Positions 1 to 10,093 of a stretch of 64,000 nt of DNA are shown one piece after another. The notes beneath the pieces were generated by a model. That model had not been told where the DNA came from. It worked only from the letters and a program-made list of their open reading frames with translations, and did not search any database. Each line of letters opens with the position of its first letter. Positions within the stretch are counted from its first letter, which is position 1. Made by a program: the position numbers and the translations under genes. The DNA is from Paraphysomonas bandaiensis (taxonomy: Eukaryota; Chrysophyceae), in assembly GCA_965644295.1 (NCBI GenBank), contig CBFFRP010000352.1, forward strand, positions 124,001 through 188,000, written 5' to 3'.

Positions 1-40
1 CCTCCAGACTGCGTTCGTGCACTAACTTTATCCCCATAGG

Positions 41-316
41 GCCATCTACGTCCGCCAGAATGAGGATGCCAAAGTGGTAAAAGCATCACTTGTGGAGTCG
101 CAATTTGAAAGAGTTCAGAAAGAGGGGAAATTTCGTAAAAATGCTCCTAAGGAGCGTACGTATTTCTCAGATGCTGCATGTCTTGGTGACCTGTTTGACA
201 AAATGAAAAAGGGTGCTAATGGAAAGTTACCTCAGAAGCGCTGTTATGCGAGAAATTCCCCTGATACTTTACCCTTTCAATTTACCGCTGGTAAACAACG
301 TATTTCAATTAAGTAG
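41..316 (+). CDS. Last exon of an unrecognised protein (partial)
   Basis: An open frame runs from an acceptor-like ...ccccatag at about 39 to a TAA at 314-316, giving about 91 C-terminal residues rich in Lys and Arg. Just inside the acceptor it reads A-I-Y-V-R-Q-N-E-D-A. There is no ATG at its left end, so it is taken as the terminal exon of a gene that starts left of the window. No catalytic motif, membrane segment or known domain is visible. It could be a chance ORF, but the acceptor at its left edge and the balanced composition argue for a real exon. No function is proposed. Confidence 0.45.
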   Translation, partial: AIYVRQNEDAKVVKASLVESQFERVQKEGKFRKNAPKERTYFSDAACLGDLFDKMKKGANGKLPQKRCYARNSPDTLPFQFTAGKQRISIK

Positions 317-1647
317 TTTTTTTCAGTTCGCTACCAGCACTACCGTGATTTGGGCGACATTGCTGAATGTCCAAATCGGGGTCATTGGTATTTGATGTAT
401 ATTTCCGTACTATGCCGTCTAACTGCAGTTTCACAATAGCAGTGCGAAGTAAATCGTATTGCTTTTAATATGAGCAATGCATAGATTGCAGTAAAGATTG
501 CACCATGCTTATATGTAAACATTTCATAATGTTTTGCGATTGCATAATGTATGTATCGAGTAATAAGAAGAATATGTATAACATAATAATTTCAAACGAC
601 GGCGATTAACAGAGTCGCGATTTATTAACATTCATCATAATGTCTAGTTTTTCTGTTTGAGAGCAATTAAGGGCTGAAGTTCAAAGGTATTTGAAATATG
701 ACTGTTAATAGAAGAATACAGAAGTGGTTAACTGCATATAAGAACTAAGAAAGTCATTACAGAAATCATAGGGGATATATTATTCAACCTAGTCAATTTG
801 GTGGAATTTCCTAGTCATTCCATTTTCGGTGTAAAAACCTAGTCAAAGCCATAAATGACTCAACCTAGCCAATTATAGTATTAAACCTAGTCGTTCTTAT
901 GTCCATTGATTACACATTGCGACTGTCTAAGATATGCGCACACACCACACAACATATTGATGGCTCGTAGAGCATCACAACAAACATAACAATTCGTTCA
1001 TATCTACATAACAGTGTATGTGTATGTATATGCAGCATATCTGTATAGCTTATTAGTGTACGATGGGTCTCTTATTAGCGTTATGAGGAAGAGGAGTGGT
1101 CAGTGTAGCTGTGCTGTGGACATACCCCCATGAATATACGTACCACCAAATTGACTAGGTCGAAAAATAGATCCCAAATCATAGCAGTGAACCTGAAATA
1201 TATAATACATTGACCGTATAAGATCGCGATATATCTAAGATGGTATGGAAATGATTGGTAGTTAAGACAACATGAATTTAGCGATTGACAGTGAATGATA
1301 AGTGATGTTGATCATATTTTACTATGGTTTTACTAATTTATAATCTCAGCATAGAGTGAAAGTCTTGTTCAGTTATGTGAATTTCTAACTTTCAACACAT
1401 CAAATAATCTACAAAATATTAAAACCAGAATGTTGTCATCTTTCCACTAACACCTGAAATATATGTACAATACACTTGTAGCTACAACGGTTCAGTGAAA
1501 TCACGTTTGGATTGGACTACAATAGGGAGGTCAGCCCGCTTATATGAATCTACATTATCTGAAACGCAAACACCAAGACGAATCGAGGTCGTTTGAGAAA
1601 AGTTGTCTGCCTTGTGAATATTATAGTACACACTACTACGTCCTACA
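317..1647. other. Intergenic, AT-rich
   Basis: No convincing gene is seen. The stretch holds the ITR-bounded element at 787-1160, listed separately. The rest is AT-rich and ends at the 3' end of the phospholipase gene. Confidence 0.6.
787..1160. mobile_element. MITE-like element with 18-bp inverted termini
   Basis: The 18 bases at 787-804 (ACCTAGTCAATTTGGTGG) are repeated as their exact reverse complement at 1143-1160, bounding about 374 bp with no coding capacity. The left half also carries further copies of the octamer ACCTAGTC or near matches (around 810, 838, 867 and 888). Terminal inverted repeats around a short non-coding core are typical of non-autonomous DNA transposons. No clear target-site duplication was found, so the superfamily is unknown. 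Confidence 0.55.
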
Positions 1648-2328
1648 TTACAAGTCTTGTTTCCATGGCTTTCCAGGTTCAGGGTAATCTTTAACTAGCT
1701 GTCTGGTGAACGTATGACTTATAGCAGAAACAGCATATTTCGAGAGCAGATCATAATAAAGCCTCGAAAAATCGACAGCTGGTTCCATATCCGTCGTTGT
1801 GTATCTCTTTCTGTATAATTTCAAAGCGGTGTCAATATTACCAGATTTATTTGGTGCATGAATTGCATAGAATTGTCTTAAAGCAGCCACATAGTGGCTA
1901 TGGACATTTTCGGTCTCAATACACATACAGTGCTTGTCCTGAAATTCCTGATAATCTTCTAATCCAGAAGTAATTGCTCCCAAGTAAAGCGTTTCAGAAG
2001 ATGACTCACATTGTTGAGAGTGTCCTATTGTAGACTGGCACAATTTATGTAAACAGATTTTAAAGTCCTCATCACAGGATATTTTTGGCATTCCGCACAC
2101 ACGGTAACAAGCATTGTGACGATCACAGCAATATGTATAGTCATCAATCCCTGGAATTGTTTTTATACCCGTTTGAACGCAACCCTGAGATAAGATCTTA
2201 GCATTAGTGTTCTGGACGGGATGTTCATTAGGCGCACAATCATACGTCGCAGAGCATTGATACGGCCGCAAAATCAGCACAAAGAGTAAAGTACATAGAG
2301 TCACCGGTGTCAACCCTTCCATTTTCAA
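1648..2328 (-). CDS. Secreted phospholipase A2, group XII-like
   Basis: Single-exon ORF of 226 aa with a hydrophobic N-terminal signal peptide (about residues 9-27, L and V rich), so probably secreted. Residues 67-76 read CCDRHNACYR and are followed by a Cys-rich stretch (VCGMPKISCDEDF). This matches the sPLA2 active-site helix CCxxHDxCY, with the CGxxKxxCDxxF continuation seen in group XII enzymes. Family enzymes hydrolyse the sn-2 ester of phospholipids using a His/Asp pair and Ca2+. His71 is present, but the next residue, normally the Ca2+-binding Asp, is Asn72, and a canonical Gly-rich Ca2+ loop is not obvious. Activity may therefore be reduced or lost, as in the vertebrate group XIIB branch, which lost its His. 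About 80 extra C-terminal residues match no domain I recognise. Start is ATG at 2328; a second in-frame ATG lies two codons downstream. Confidence 0.85.
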   Translation of the reverse strand: MKMEGLTPVTLCTLLFVLILRPYQCSATYDCAPNEHPVQNTNAKILSQGCVQTGIKTIPGIDDYTYCCDRHNACYRVCGMPKISCDEDFKICLHKLCQSTIGHSQQCESSSETLYLGAITSGLEDYQEFQDKHCMCIETENVHSHYVAALRQFYAIHAPNKSGNIDTALKLYRKRYTTTDMEPAVDFSRLYYDLLSKYAVSAISHTFTRQLVKDYPEPGKPWKQDL

Positions 2329-4889
2329 TCAGCGTGATCGCGGTGGCATGCTTGTAGAGAGTAATCGATGGTGTGATGCACATCTCGCTCTGATTCTTCT
2401 AGAGGTACAACTGTGGCACTGTACACAGTATTCCTGTCTACGTACTTTATGTATACCTCTGTAGTCCCTATCTATCTACATGGACCTCCCTCTCTGCTGC
2501 TGTATAGATACTCTATATGGGAGGATAGTATCTGATGGGGAGTACTATGTGGATCTCTTAATCGAAATGACGGGAGCTCAGCTCTATCTGAATCTTCAAT
2601 TAGCTGTGAGAGAGTACCTGTTATATGGTGAGGGTACTGTGTCAGTATACCTCGCTCGTAGAGTATACTAATCAAGTCCGCTGCAACCCCTGTCCTCTAT
2701 GATGTATGTAGAACACACACCCTGTTTTATTTTTGTGCAGCACACCAATGATGAAGGGATTAACTTTCAGGAGTTGGAGTAGGAATAAAGAGAAACGAAA
2801 TCTCGGTAGCACCACTCCAGAGAATACCTGCATCGGGAAATAACCATGTGGATTGCTTCAAGTATGCTCAAAATAGTTGCTTTGAGGAAAGTGAGAATGG
2901 AGCATTTTATGCTAGAAGTTCGTGGATCCACTAAAAGTTGCGTACGATAATGAGTTTTAAAATGTGCAATCCTTGGCTCCCATATGGCTGGAATAACTAC
3001 TTGTTATGGGTCTCTATCTGGGCGACTAGAGGACTGGTTATAAAGCTAGCAAGTATACCTTCATTGACTTTCAACCGCGATCCATGGACTACAGAATGTA
3101 CCAAGGTTGTTAGTACGTATGAGGAGAAACCGTACTCTCCCCGGCATGTAATTCCTTGTCGGTATATTCGTAGATATGAATGCGGGTACTGATGATGATA
3201 CCAGTGCAGTACAATAGTGAATAACTTTTGGATTGAGTGTGAATAATCTGGTAAAGTGAGAATGGAGATATATATATGTGATTGTGACGTCGTACTATAT
3301 GATCTCTTTCGTGTCAGGCTTCGCTCAATCTTGTTTCTTCACTTATGTAATGTCATAAATATGCTTTATCTCTATACACTTGCATGTAGGTGATTATGCA
3401 TTGTTGATGAAATAATTAATATTATTAAACTAGATATAAGTTTCTTTTTTCAACATTGGTTCTCTTGTAACATGTAATCCCTTGTAAAAAGGAATTTATA
3501 GCTTGAATATCACTTAAATAATCCCTAATGAATACAAGCTCTATATACTTGATTCTATGTGTCACAGTGCACCAATTTCAGCTATTAATCGGAAACCATA
3601 TCTGGCAATTCGAATATTCAAGTTTATTCTTCAACTAGCACTACTCTACTTTGCAAATGGACTAAGTATTCACCCTTTGAAAATTGTGTTTTGATTGCAC
3701 AGGTGTATATCGAGGTGTAGTCTTTTGTGTGTGTGTCACACTGTGATTTTTACTGCGTATTCGACTCTGTGTATAATAGAATCTAAAGAAGATTAGAGTA
3801 TTGTATAAATATTTTTAATTTTGTATCTTTACATTAGAGTACAACTTTATTTTGGTATTCTACAGATGAAAAAGTGGTTATTTTGTGCAACAATATAGGC
3901 TCTGAAATTAGTAGCACCTGGATGCACTAGGCGTTGTATAGATCTAAAGACTGCTGACATCAACAAAGAAAATATGATATATAAAGTAATTACAAAAAAT
4001 GAAGTATTAATACACAATACTATCTCACTCCAACATGATATTGATGACTCCAACGCGATATCGAATGTGTGTACGTGCAGTTAGATAAATTACTTCACAA
4101 AGATATATATCACAGATATATATCAATTATTTTAGTACATTGCATTTCATTTGTATTATACTTGTAGGATCTTTATACCACCATTGATAAATACTGTTTC
4201 GAACATAGGGGAAAACTTTGGTGGCCGCACGGCTCTCATACCAAACGATGGAAGGAATTAACCGTGAGTACAAATGGTTGTCGTACTGATTGTGCGTCAT
4301 TTAACCGACACTTTATTCCAATAATAGATGACTCGCCCAACACATTGGTTAAATATAGTTGAGTCAGCAGTAATGCCATCGTGTTATCTACCAACTATAG
4401 TCTAGGACGAAACGGAGAATAAGTTATACATATGTTGTTCTTGTCATTGTCATGTGATAGAAGCGGACAGCTTCCAAACCTCTACCGTACTATACTGGGT
4501 CCCACCATATTGAAAGTATGGCGGAAACGAGACAAATCCTTTGCTGCATATGAGAGAGATGCCAGTCTTGTTTATGTGCTTTGGCATCACCTAAAATATT
4601 TTCGACAAATGAACATTGAGAATTTTATTTATCCGGCATCTGATTGGGTGAAATGTGATTGGTGTAGTGGGGCTGGTAGTTCTGATTGTCCCATTCTCTC
4701 TGTGTATTTTATGCTGTATACGAACCACTGAAATAATCAACTTCTGTATGAAGTCTTCTGAAGTGTGATGCTTATATAGAGACATACTGTACATAGCAAC
4801 TGTACCGTGTGTTGTTGTTATATATATGAGCCAGCTGTCTGTATTCATCTAAGATAAATCAGTGAGCCTCTATTCATTGTACGATAATA
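2329..4889. other. Intergenic, no supported gene
   Basis: Short ORFs under 100 codons occur on both strands (for example 2480-2671 +, 3847-4053 -, 4432-4731 +), but none has a recognisable domain or splice partner. Overlapping ORFs of similar length on the opposite strand suggest chance. AT-rich with scattered simple-sequence runs. Confidence 0.5.
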
Positions 4890-7065
4890 ATGTGGCGTAA
4901 TAGTTTGTTTCGAGCAAGGAAGTGTTTCAATGTGAAGTACTCTCATACATCTGTACGCAGGGTGATGAATGGATTAATTGAACCTATAGATATCAAACAA
5001 CAGTGTCGTGATATCATTATGAAATGTCATCCGGAAGACGTCTCTCTGTTAACGAAGACCATATGTACGATCCTGCAGAATCACAGGAACAGGAGGGTTA
5101 TACTCTCAAGCGTATCGTTTAGAGCTACTAATGAATTGAAAGTTTTATTAAAATGGTTATTTGATCAAATAGAGAGCGGGAAAATTACATCTCCTCCGTC
5201 AATAGATAATCCCGATTTGGATAGGAAAGTAAGGGGCCGATTCATGAAGGTCTATCTAGAGTTCTACAAAGTGCATGGTGCACAACCCGAAGACATGCTT
5301 GATGATGGTTTAGAATCAATTAGACTGCCGAAAGAACTTAGAAACAGTATTCAGGATGCAATATCGCAAATTCCTACACAACTATTAGTCGATCTTACAG
5401 TGTTCGTAAAAAATTTTAATTTTGCTGCACAACGAGTATCCCAAGATGCCGACAACACAGTCGAAATGGAAAAATTGGAAAGCTTGGTGACAGATATAAT
5501 CGATACTTCTGCATACCATCTCCCATCTGTTAAGCCTATTTTAGATACTATGCCATTATCGTCTACCGGAAGCCAATATCTATATGTCAGATTTAGATCT
5601 CAAAAGCGGCAGCAAATTGAAGCCACAGTTAACAAGTTTGAGGGCCTAATTCACAAGTGGGTTTTATGTAAGGATTTTTTGTTGTAAGTTAACATCAATA
5701 TTTCTACAGATTTCACGGTAAAGTACCACAGTGGTTGGAAGATGAACGAACTTCAAGTACTGATTCGAGTCAGGCACGTACCAAACTATACGGTTCGAAC
5801 TACAAGCACTACGTGAGGGTAGACGCCCATCCAAGAATGATATATAGCGCTCTAGAACGATGCCGCATGGAGGAGCTGGACAATGAGGTAGAACCCAGAA
5901 TTCAACCTCCTGAAGTTGTGACATCTGAATCTTCTTCTGACACTCTTGTTGCCCAACCTTCGTACCTCAAGAACGTTGGAGACATTCCGAATGAAGTTTT
6001 GGAGGCATCGACGGAAACGGAGTTGAGTGCATACACCTACTCTGAGTTCAACGAGAATGCCGAAGATCCTAAATCCGTAACGCGATCTGGTAAAGGAATC
6101 CGGTTGGAACGCACACTACACTCCATGTATCACCCAGATGCCCCTTCTGTTGAGGCCATAAACGACAACTGGGAATCATATGTTGAGGACGACATGCTCA
6201 GCGCAACATCATCTGAAAATAAATTACTGGTGGATAATCTCCCCCCGCGTATCAAATCAGCTGAATTGAAATTTGCTTTCAGAAGAATGGGAAGAGTTAA
6301 ATTCATAAAGATATTTCACACCAATAAGTTTGAAGCTAATGTTCCCATCCTCCCAAGTAATATACAGAAAGTGAACAGGGGTGCGAAAACAATGTCGCAA
6401 GTGAAAAAGGTTAGCAATTACTAGACATCCTGTATACTCAAATCATACATGTGTTGTCACGTCACAGATTATGAGGTCGGACTCTTATGCATTCATAGTG
6501 CTAGACAGTGCTGAGGCTAATGAAATTGCAACGAGAGAAGATATTCAGATATTCGGCCTGTGCTTGGAGGTGTGTATTATTTTTACCTGGGTATGTTGTA
6601 GTAAGCATGCTGATAGGGGTACCGCTGCGGGGTCTTTCAAGCTCGAACGAGAAAAACATTAGTGATAGAACTAACTAAGCCCGCATCAACTCAGCGGTGG
6701 ATCGAAACGCTCAGGTATATAGTCGATTTATTGCCAGATGATAAGATAAGAGTGTTCACAGCAACTGCCTTGGGAGTGATTTTGATATCACCTACGATTC
6801 CTCTCACAATAATGTCAGACCATCCTTCATTCAAATGGATTTCTTGACGCATGAGGATGCGTGGAAGGCATTTTTATTACTGGAACTAGCATCACAGGAG
6901 AGTGATTTAAATTTTTCTGTTGGCTGGACAAAAACGACCTGGTTTTATCACCTTGCAGTCAAAGCCCGTGAGCGGCGGCGAAACTCGAAAGCATATCTTG
7001 CAAGAATGGCTGATGAGAATGTTAAGCAGAATAAGATGTCCAGTAACAGTGAAACTGGAAGTTAA
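4890..7065 (+). CDS. RRM RNA-binding protein, probably mitochondrial
   Basis: Proposed exons: 4890-5683, 5710-6409, 6468-6569, 6617-6775 and 6856-7065, about 654 aa and frame-consistent. The N-terminus (MWRNSLFRARKCF...) is basic and amphipathic, like a mitochondrial presequence. The first ~300 residues look helical and match nothing I recognise. From exon 2 into exon 3 there is an RRM: an RNP2-like NKLLVDNLP, helix ELKFAFRRMG, strand VKFIKIF, then RNP1-like SYAFIVLD and the end strand CGVFQARTRK. A second, weaker RRM-like region follows (KTLVIELTKP ... DAWKAFLLLE). It probably acts in organellar RNA metabolism (inference). Intron 1 is only 26 nt (5684-5709). The last splice is uncertain: an alternative reading keeps SFIQMDFL just before DAWKAF, but I found no phase-compatible donor for it. 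Confidence 0.65.
5684..5709 (+). other. Candidate 26-nt intron in the RRM gene
   Basis: The donor GTAAGT and acceptor TTTCTACAG enclose 26 nt. Without removal the frame ends at a TAA in the donor (codon TAA at 5685-5687). With removal, codon TT+A joins two long frames exactly. No other GT in the area gives a compatible phase. Confidence 0.6.
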
Positions 7066-7350
7066 TATTATCTGTATGATTGCAGTTGGTGTAATCATAT
7101 ACTTTGCAGATGTTATACAGTTGTGTGCCTGTAATTTTTATCAAATGAAATATTGCTCGTTACCTTCACAGTTTTTGTTGTTGCTTTTAATAGCTTAGAT
7201 ATATAATGCTGATAGTTTGTAGTGCTATGTAGTTTTCAATCGTCAGGGTGTTTCTATAACCACACTATCCTTAATTTTGTCAGATTTACTAATCACCTTT
7301 CATGTAAAATAACCTGGCTGTGTATACCCGATATTTAACCGGATATGTAT
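7066..7350. other. 3' flank of the RRM gene
   Basis: AT-rich sequence with no gene seen. It leads directly into the dispersed repeat copy at 7351. Confidence 0.4.
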
Positions 7351-7710
7351 ACAAAACCGGACTCGCGCACCTTTTCGTGGTGTTTTCTAGGGGATAAATA
7401 CCGAAGGTATTTCCCGGGAAGCTATCGTGAGCCGCATATTATATATAGTCAGCAGATTTTGTTCTGTCCACTCAAATATTAAAATGCTTGTGCAGTACAA
7501 GGGACACTAATAAGAGGTGTCACTTTGGTAGACGATAAACAGGCATCTGGGAATGGGCTCACCTCAAGTGCATCCAGGGTATTGGGCTGCCTGCTGAAGT
7601 CAAGCATCCGGGCTGTTCACCTGAAGGACTCAAAAATCCTGAAGTTCGCAGATGTCAGGTACATCAACATTCTGTGTGCTCACTGCATTTTCTTTGAGCA
7701 ATAGAGCGAA
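7351..7710 (+). repeat. Dispersed repeat family R1, copy 1
   Basis: It starts with a form of the family head CGGACTCGCACCTTTTCGTGG and continues through a short hairpin (here CCGAAGGTATTTCCCGG), the block AGTACAAGGGACACTAATAAG, and a long tail with CACCTGAAGGACTCAAAAAT. The same blocks recur in the same order and on the same strand at 20498, 28076, 34644 and 44543. There is no ORF and no tRNA-type A/B box that I can recognise. It is diverged from the other copies at its 5' edge. Confidence 0.7.
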
Positions 7711-8106
7711 GTGTTTTTTTACATGAATTGAGTTCAACGAAACGCTCATATTACAAGCGGCGTCGTACAATATTCATCATCATACTTATGTACAAATTTT
7801 GATACCTCACAGTTGCTATTCTCTCAGTATCCTTCTGTGGTAGGGGTACATTGGTTGAAGCTATTATTGTTGAAATAAAAAGTATTTTCCCGCGCTCAGA
7901 CGAGGACTGTCGTTAAATATAAATATACTTTGACAGTTTTACACCAAAGTTACTGTCACTACTGGGTTGAATAATATTTCACGAAATCTGTAGATCATGT
8001 ATACTATCAATACAACATACTCTGATATATATGACAGTATCAGATTTGATTCTATGCAATAACCACTCGTGTTGGTGGGTCGTTCACTGATCATGGCGTA
8101 TGATTA

Positions 8107-9482
8107 GAACGTAGAACACAAGAGATCAAAGCAACTGGACCTACACTGACTACGGCATTTATATAGCTGACGCCGCCGCCAGTGGCGATTGGAAGACACT
8201 AGACAGAGTGCTCGGAGCCTCCAACTACAGTGTTGTCACAACTGACGCTACGCACATTCTTCACCACGGGTCAATGGCACTGGCGAAGATACGATACACA
8301 CCTCCTCACAGACCTCGGTCCCATGCTAGGAAACGTCACAGATCTCCACCACCAGTGGGACCTCCATCAATACACCCTCCGACGAGATAGCATGTACGCT
8401 GCGCAAACGCAGCGGAACAAGGCTCCCACACAAGCTCCATCCTCTCCGTACCCATAACTCCTCCAAACACTACATCTCCCTCGCAGAGCGTATACGCGAG
8501 ACGGCATACGTATGGGACAAATCCTACGCGATGGGAAGAAACCGGGCCAAAGGAAGAACTGGGCATGATCACACAACGGCTTCCACATGCACAGATTGTA
8601 TATACCCCACAGACAACATGGCGCACATGCTTCTAACCTGCACTCACCCTGACATCATTCACATACGTGAAGATGTCCACCAAGCACACCACAATAAGCT
8701 TGTTGACAAACTTCGCACATGCACGCTCCCCCATCCCTGGTTTTACACCGCCATAATCAAACTAGCCAAAGCCGCATGGAACTCAAACACCCCCCAGGTT
8801 GAGCGCTACTGGACCGGTCACATTACTGCCACACAATTGGCCGACGCATTCGGACGCCATATATCCAGCTCACTGCTCGAGCATCAGTTTCACGCCCTCA
8901 AAAAATCCATCACCTCTATCCTGCTCCCCCTATATGATGGAGGGCTCCGCATGCTTCGAAATAGGGGACTCAGACACCACAACGCAGACACGGCACCGGC
9001 AACACCAGTCACGACACACTCACAGCAACGCCAGTCCCAGGATACTCACCCGACACCAAAAATACTCCAGCTACTCCAGGCGACATCCACCCCAAGAATT
9101 ATACCCTCTGCAAGAGTCCAAACCCGACAGAGGCAAGCGCAACCACTCCGGAAACAACTCCTCCTTACTTGCGGCCGAAACCCCACCTCCACAACCAGCA
9201 CCATCTCCACCACCGACTTACACTCTCATATACATCTCGCCCCATTCACCCCTCACATAATCCATGGCACAGGCCCGCCAGACACATTGCCCAAAGGTAG
9301 ACCCCCTGACTAACCTCATTACAAGGGACGGTTGCACCATGGTGCTCGAGGCGATGCACAAGCAGTCCCGAGACGGTTGCCCGCCACTAGTAGTATATAG
9401 CAAATCCAGTTATTAGTTAGTCTATAGATATAAACTAGTTTCTGTACACAACCGTTCTCATGTAATAATCAGGCTTTCCTAT
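8107..9482 (+). mobile_element. 5'-truncated LINE copy with target-site duplication
   Basis: The sequence is colinear with the 3' part of the full-length LINE at 49049: it starts in the RNase H domain (WTYTDYGIYIADA against WTFEDKGIYIADA) and runs to the shared C-terminus (PKGRPPD) and a 3' UTR ending TAATAATCAGGCTTTC. It is flanked by a perfect 14-bp direct repeat, ATGGCGTATGATTA, at 8093-8106 and 9483-9496, as expected for target-primed insertion. At least two frameshifts (near 8268 and between about 8440 and 8530) break the frame. Confidence 0.85.
8531..9313 (+). pseudogene. LINE C-terminal fragment (zinc finger and tail)
   Basis: The longest open piece of the truncated LINE, 260 codons. 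It carries GRNRAKG, a CTDC...HMLLTC zinc-finger-like motif, and PQVERYWTGHITATQLADAF, which closely matches PQVERYWTGTITAAQLETVF near the C-terminus of the full-length element. It continues into a Thr/Pro/Gln-rich tail ending LPKGRPPD. It lacks RT and endonuclease and is not expected to be functional. Confidence 0.8.
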
Positions 9483-9496
9483 ATGGCGTATGATTA

Positions 9497-10093
9497 ATAG
9501 AAAGTATTCAGTCGTATAGCTTTACTTGTTTCTCGTATGACTTTGAACTAACTTCTGCTCCCTCTTGAAATGAGTTAACATAAATCATTTTATATATCAG
9601 TACTACAAAAAGATTTTAGCTTGCATTCAAATGACGAAGGGTCAGAGCAAATAAAAGAGAACAAGATATATCAAGTGAACATCATTGTAATTGTAATATC
9701 GAGACCGAAGGTGGTTGCACCTTGCTTGGTGCTTGCGGTGATGCACAAGCAGCCAGCTTTTGTAGCGTTAAATAGTAGGATATCAGAGTTAAGTGCTAGT
9801 TAGTTAAATTGTAATGCTACAAGTTCTGACTTTCTTACACACCTATGCTAATAATAAGACATTCACTATTCACTGCTATTGCAAATCAGAGCCCTCGCAC
9901 ACACACCAGCACATTTCATATGTGCTTAAAGTGATTTAGAATTCTAAAGATATTACAAGGACAAAGTATTACGAGAAATTCTGTTCAACACCAATGGTGT
10001 GTCAACTTTATATCAAATACAAACAATATATATAAAAAATCGACAAACGAATGTAACACTTGCACTTGTCGTCAATTAAGGGAGACCGTACCG
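9497..10093. other. Intergenic with an R2 tail repeat
   Basis: No gene is seen. It contains the 3'-tail repeat at 9711-9868 and ends at the 3' end of the long minus-strand gene. Confidence 0.5.
9711..9868 (+). repeat. R2 tail repeat (LINE 3'-UTR-like)
   Basis: It begins GTGGTTGCACCTTGC, includes GCACAAGCAGCC and GTTAAATAGTAGGATA, and ends GCTAATAATAAGACATTCAC. The same blocks in the same order form the 3' UTR of the full-length LINE (56059-56242). Other copies are at 20850-20966 and 43757-43918. Confidence 0.75.

Noticed and set aside
2472-2675. ORFs of 63-67 codons on both strands next to the phospholipase gene
   Set aside because: Mirror-image ORFs over the same bases are expected by chance; no homology was recognised.
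3847-4053. 68-codon minus-strand ORF with a hydrophobic helix
   Set aside because: Short, AT-driven, no splice partner and no family features.
4432-4848. Overlapping plus- and minus-strand ORFs before the RRM gene
   Set aside because: They overlap each other, have no domain, and no splice joins them to the RRM gene.
8799-9260. 153-codon ORF in a second frame of the truncated LINE
   Set aside because: A shadow of the C+A-rich LINE coding strand; the homologous frame is the one at 8531-9313.
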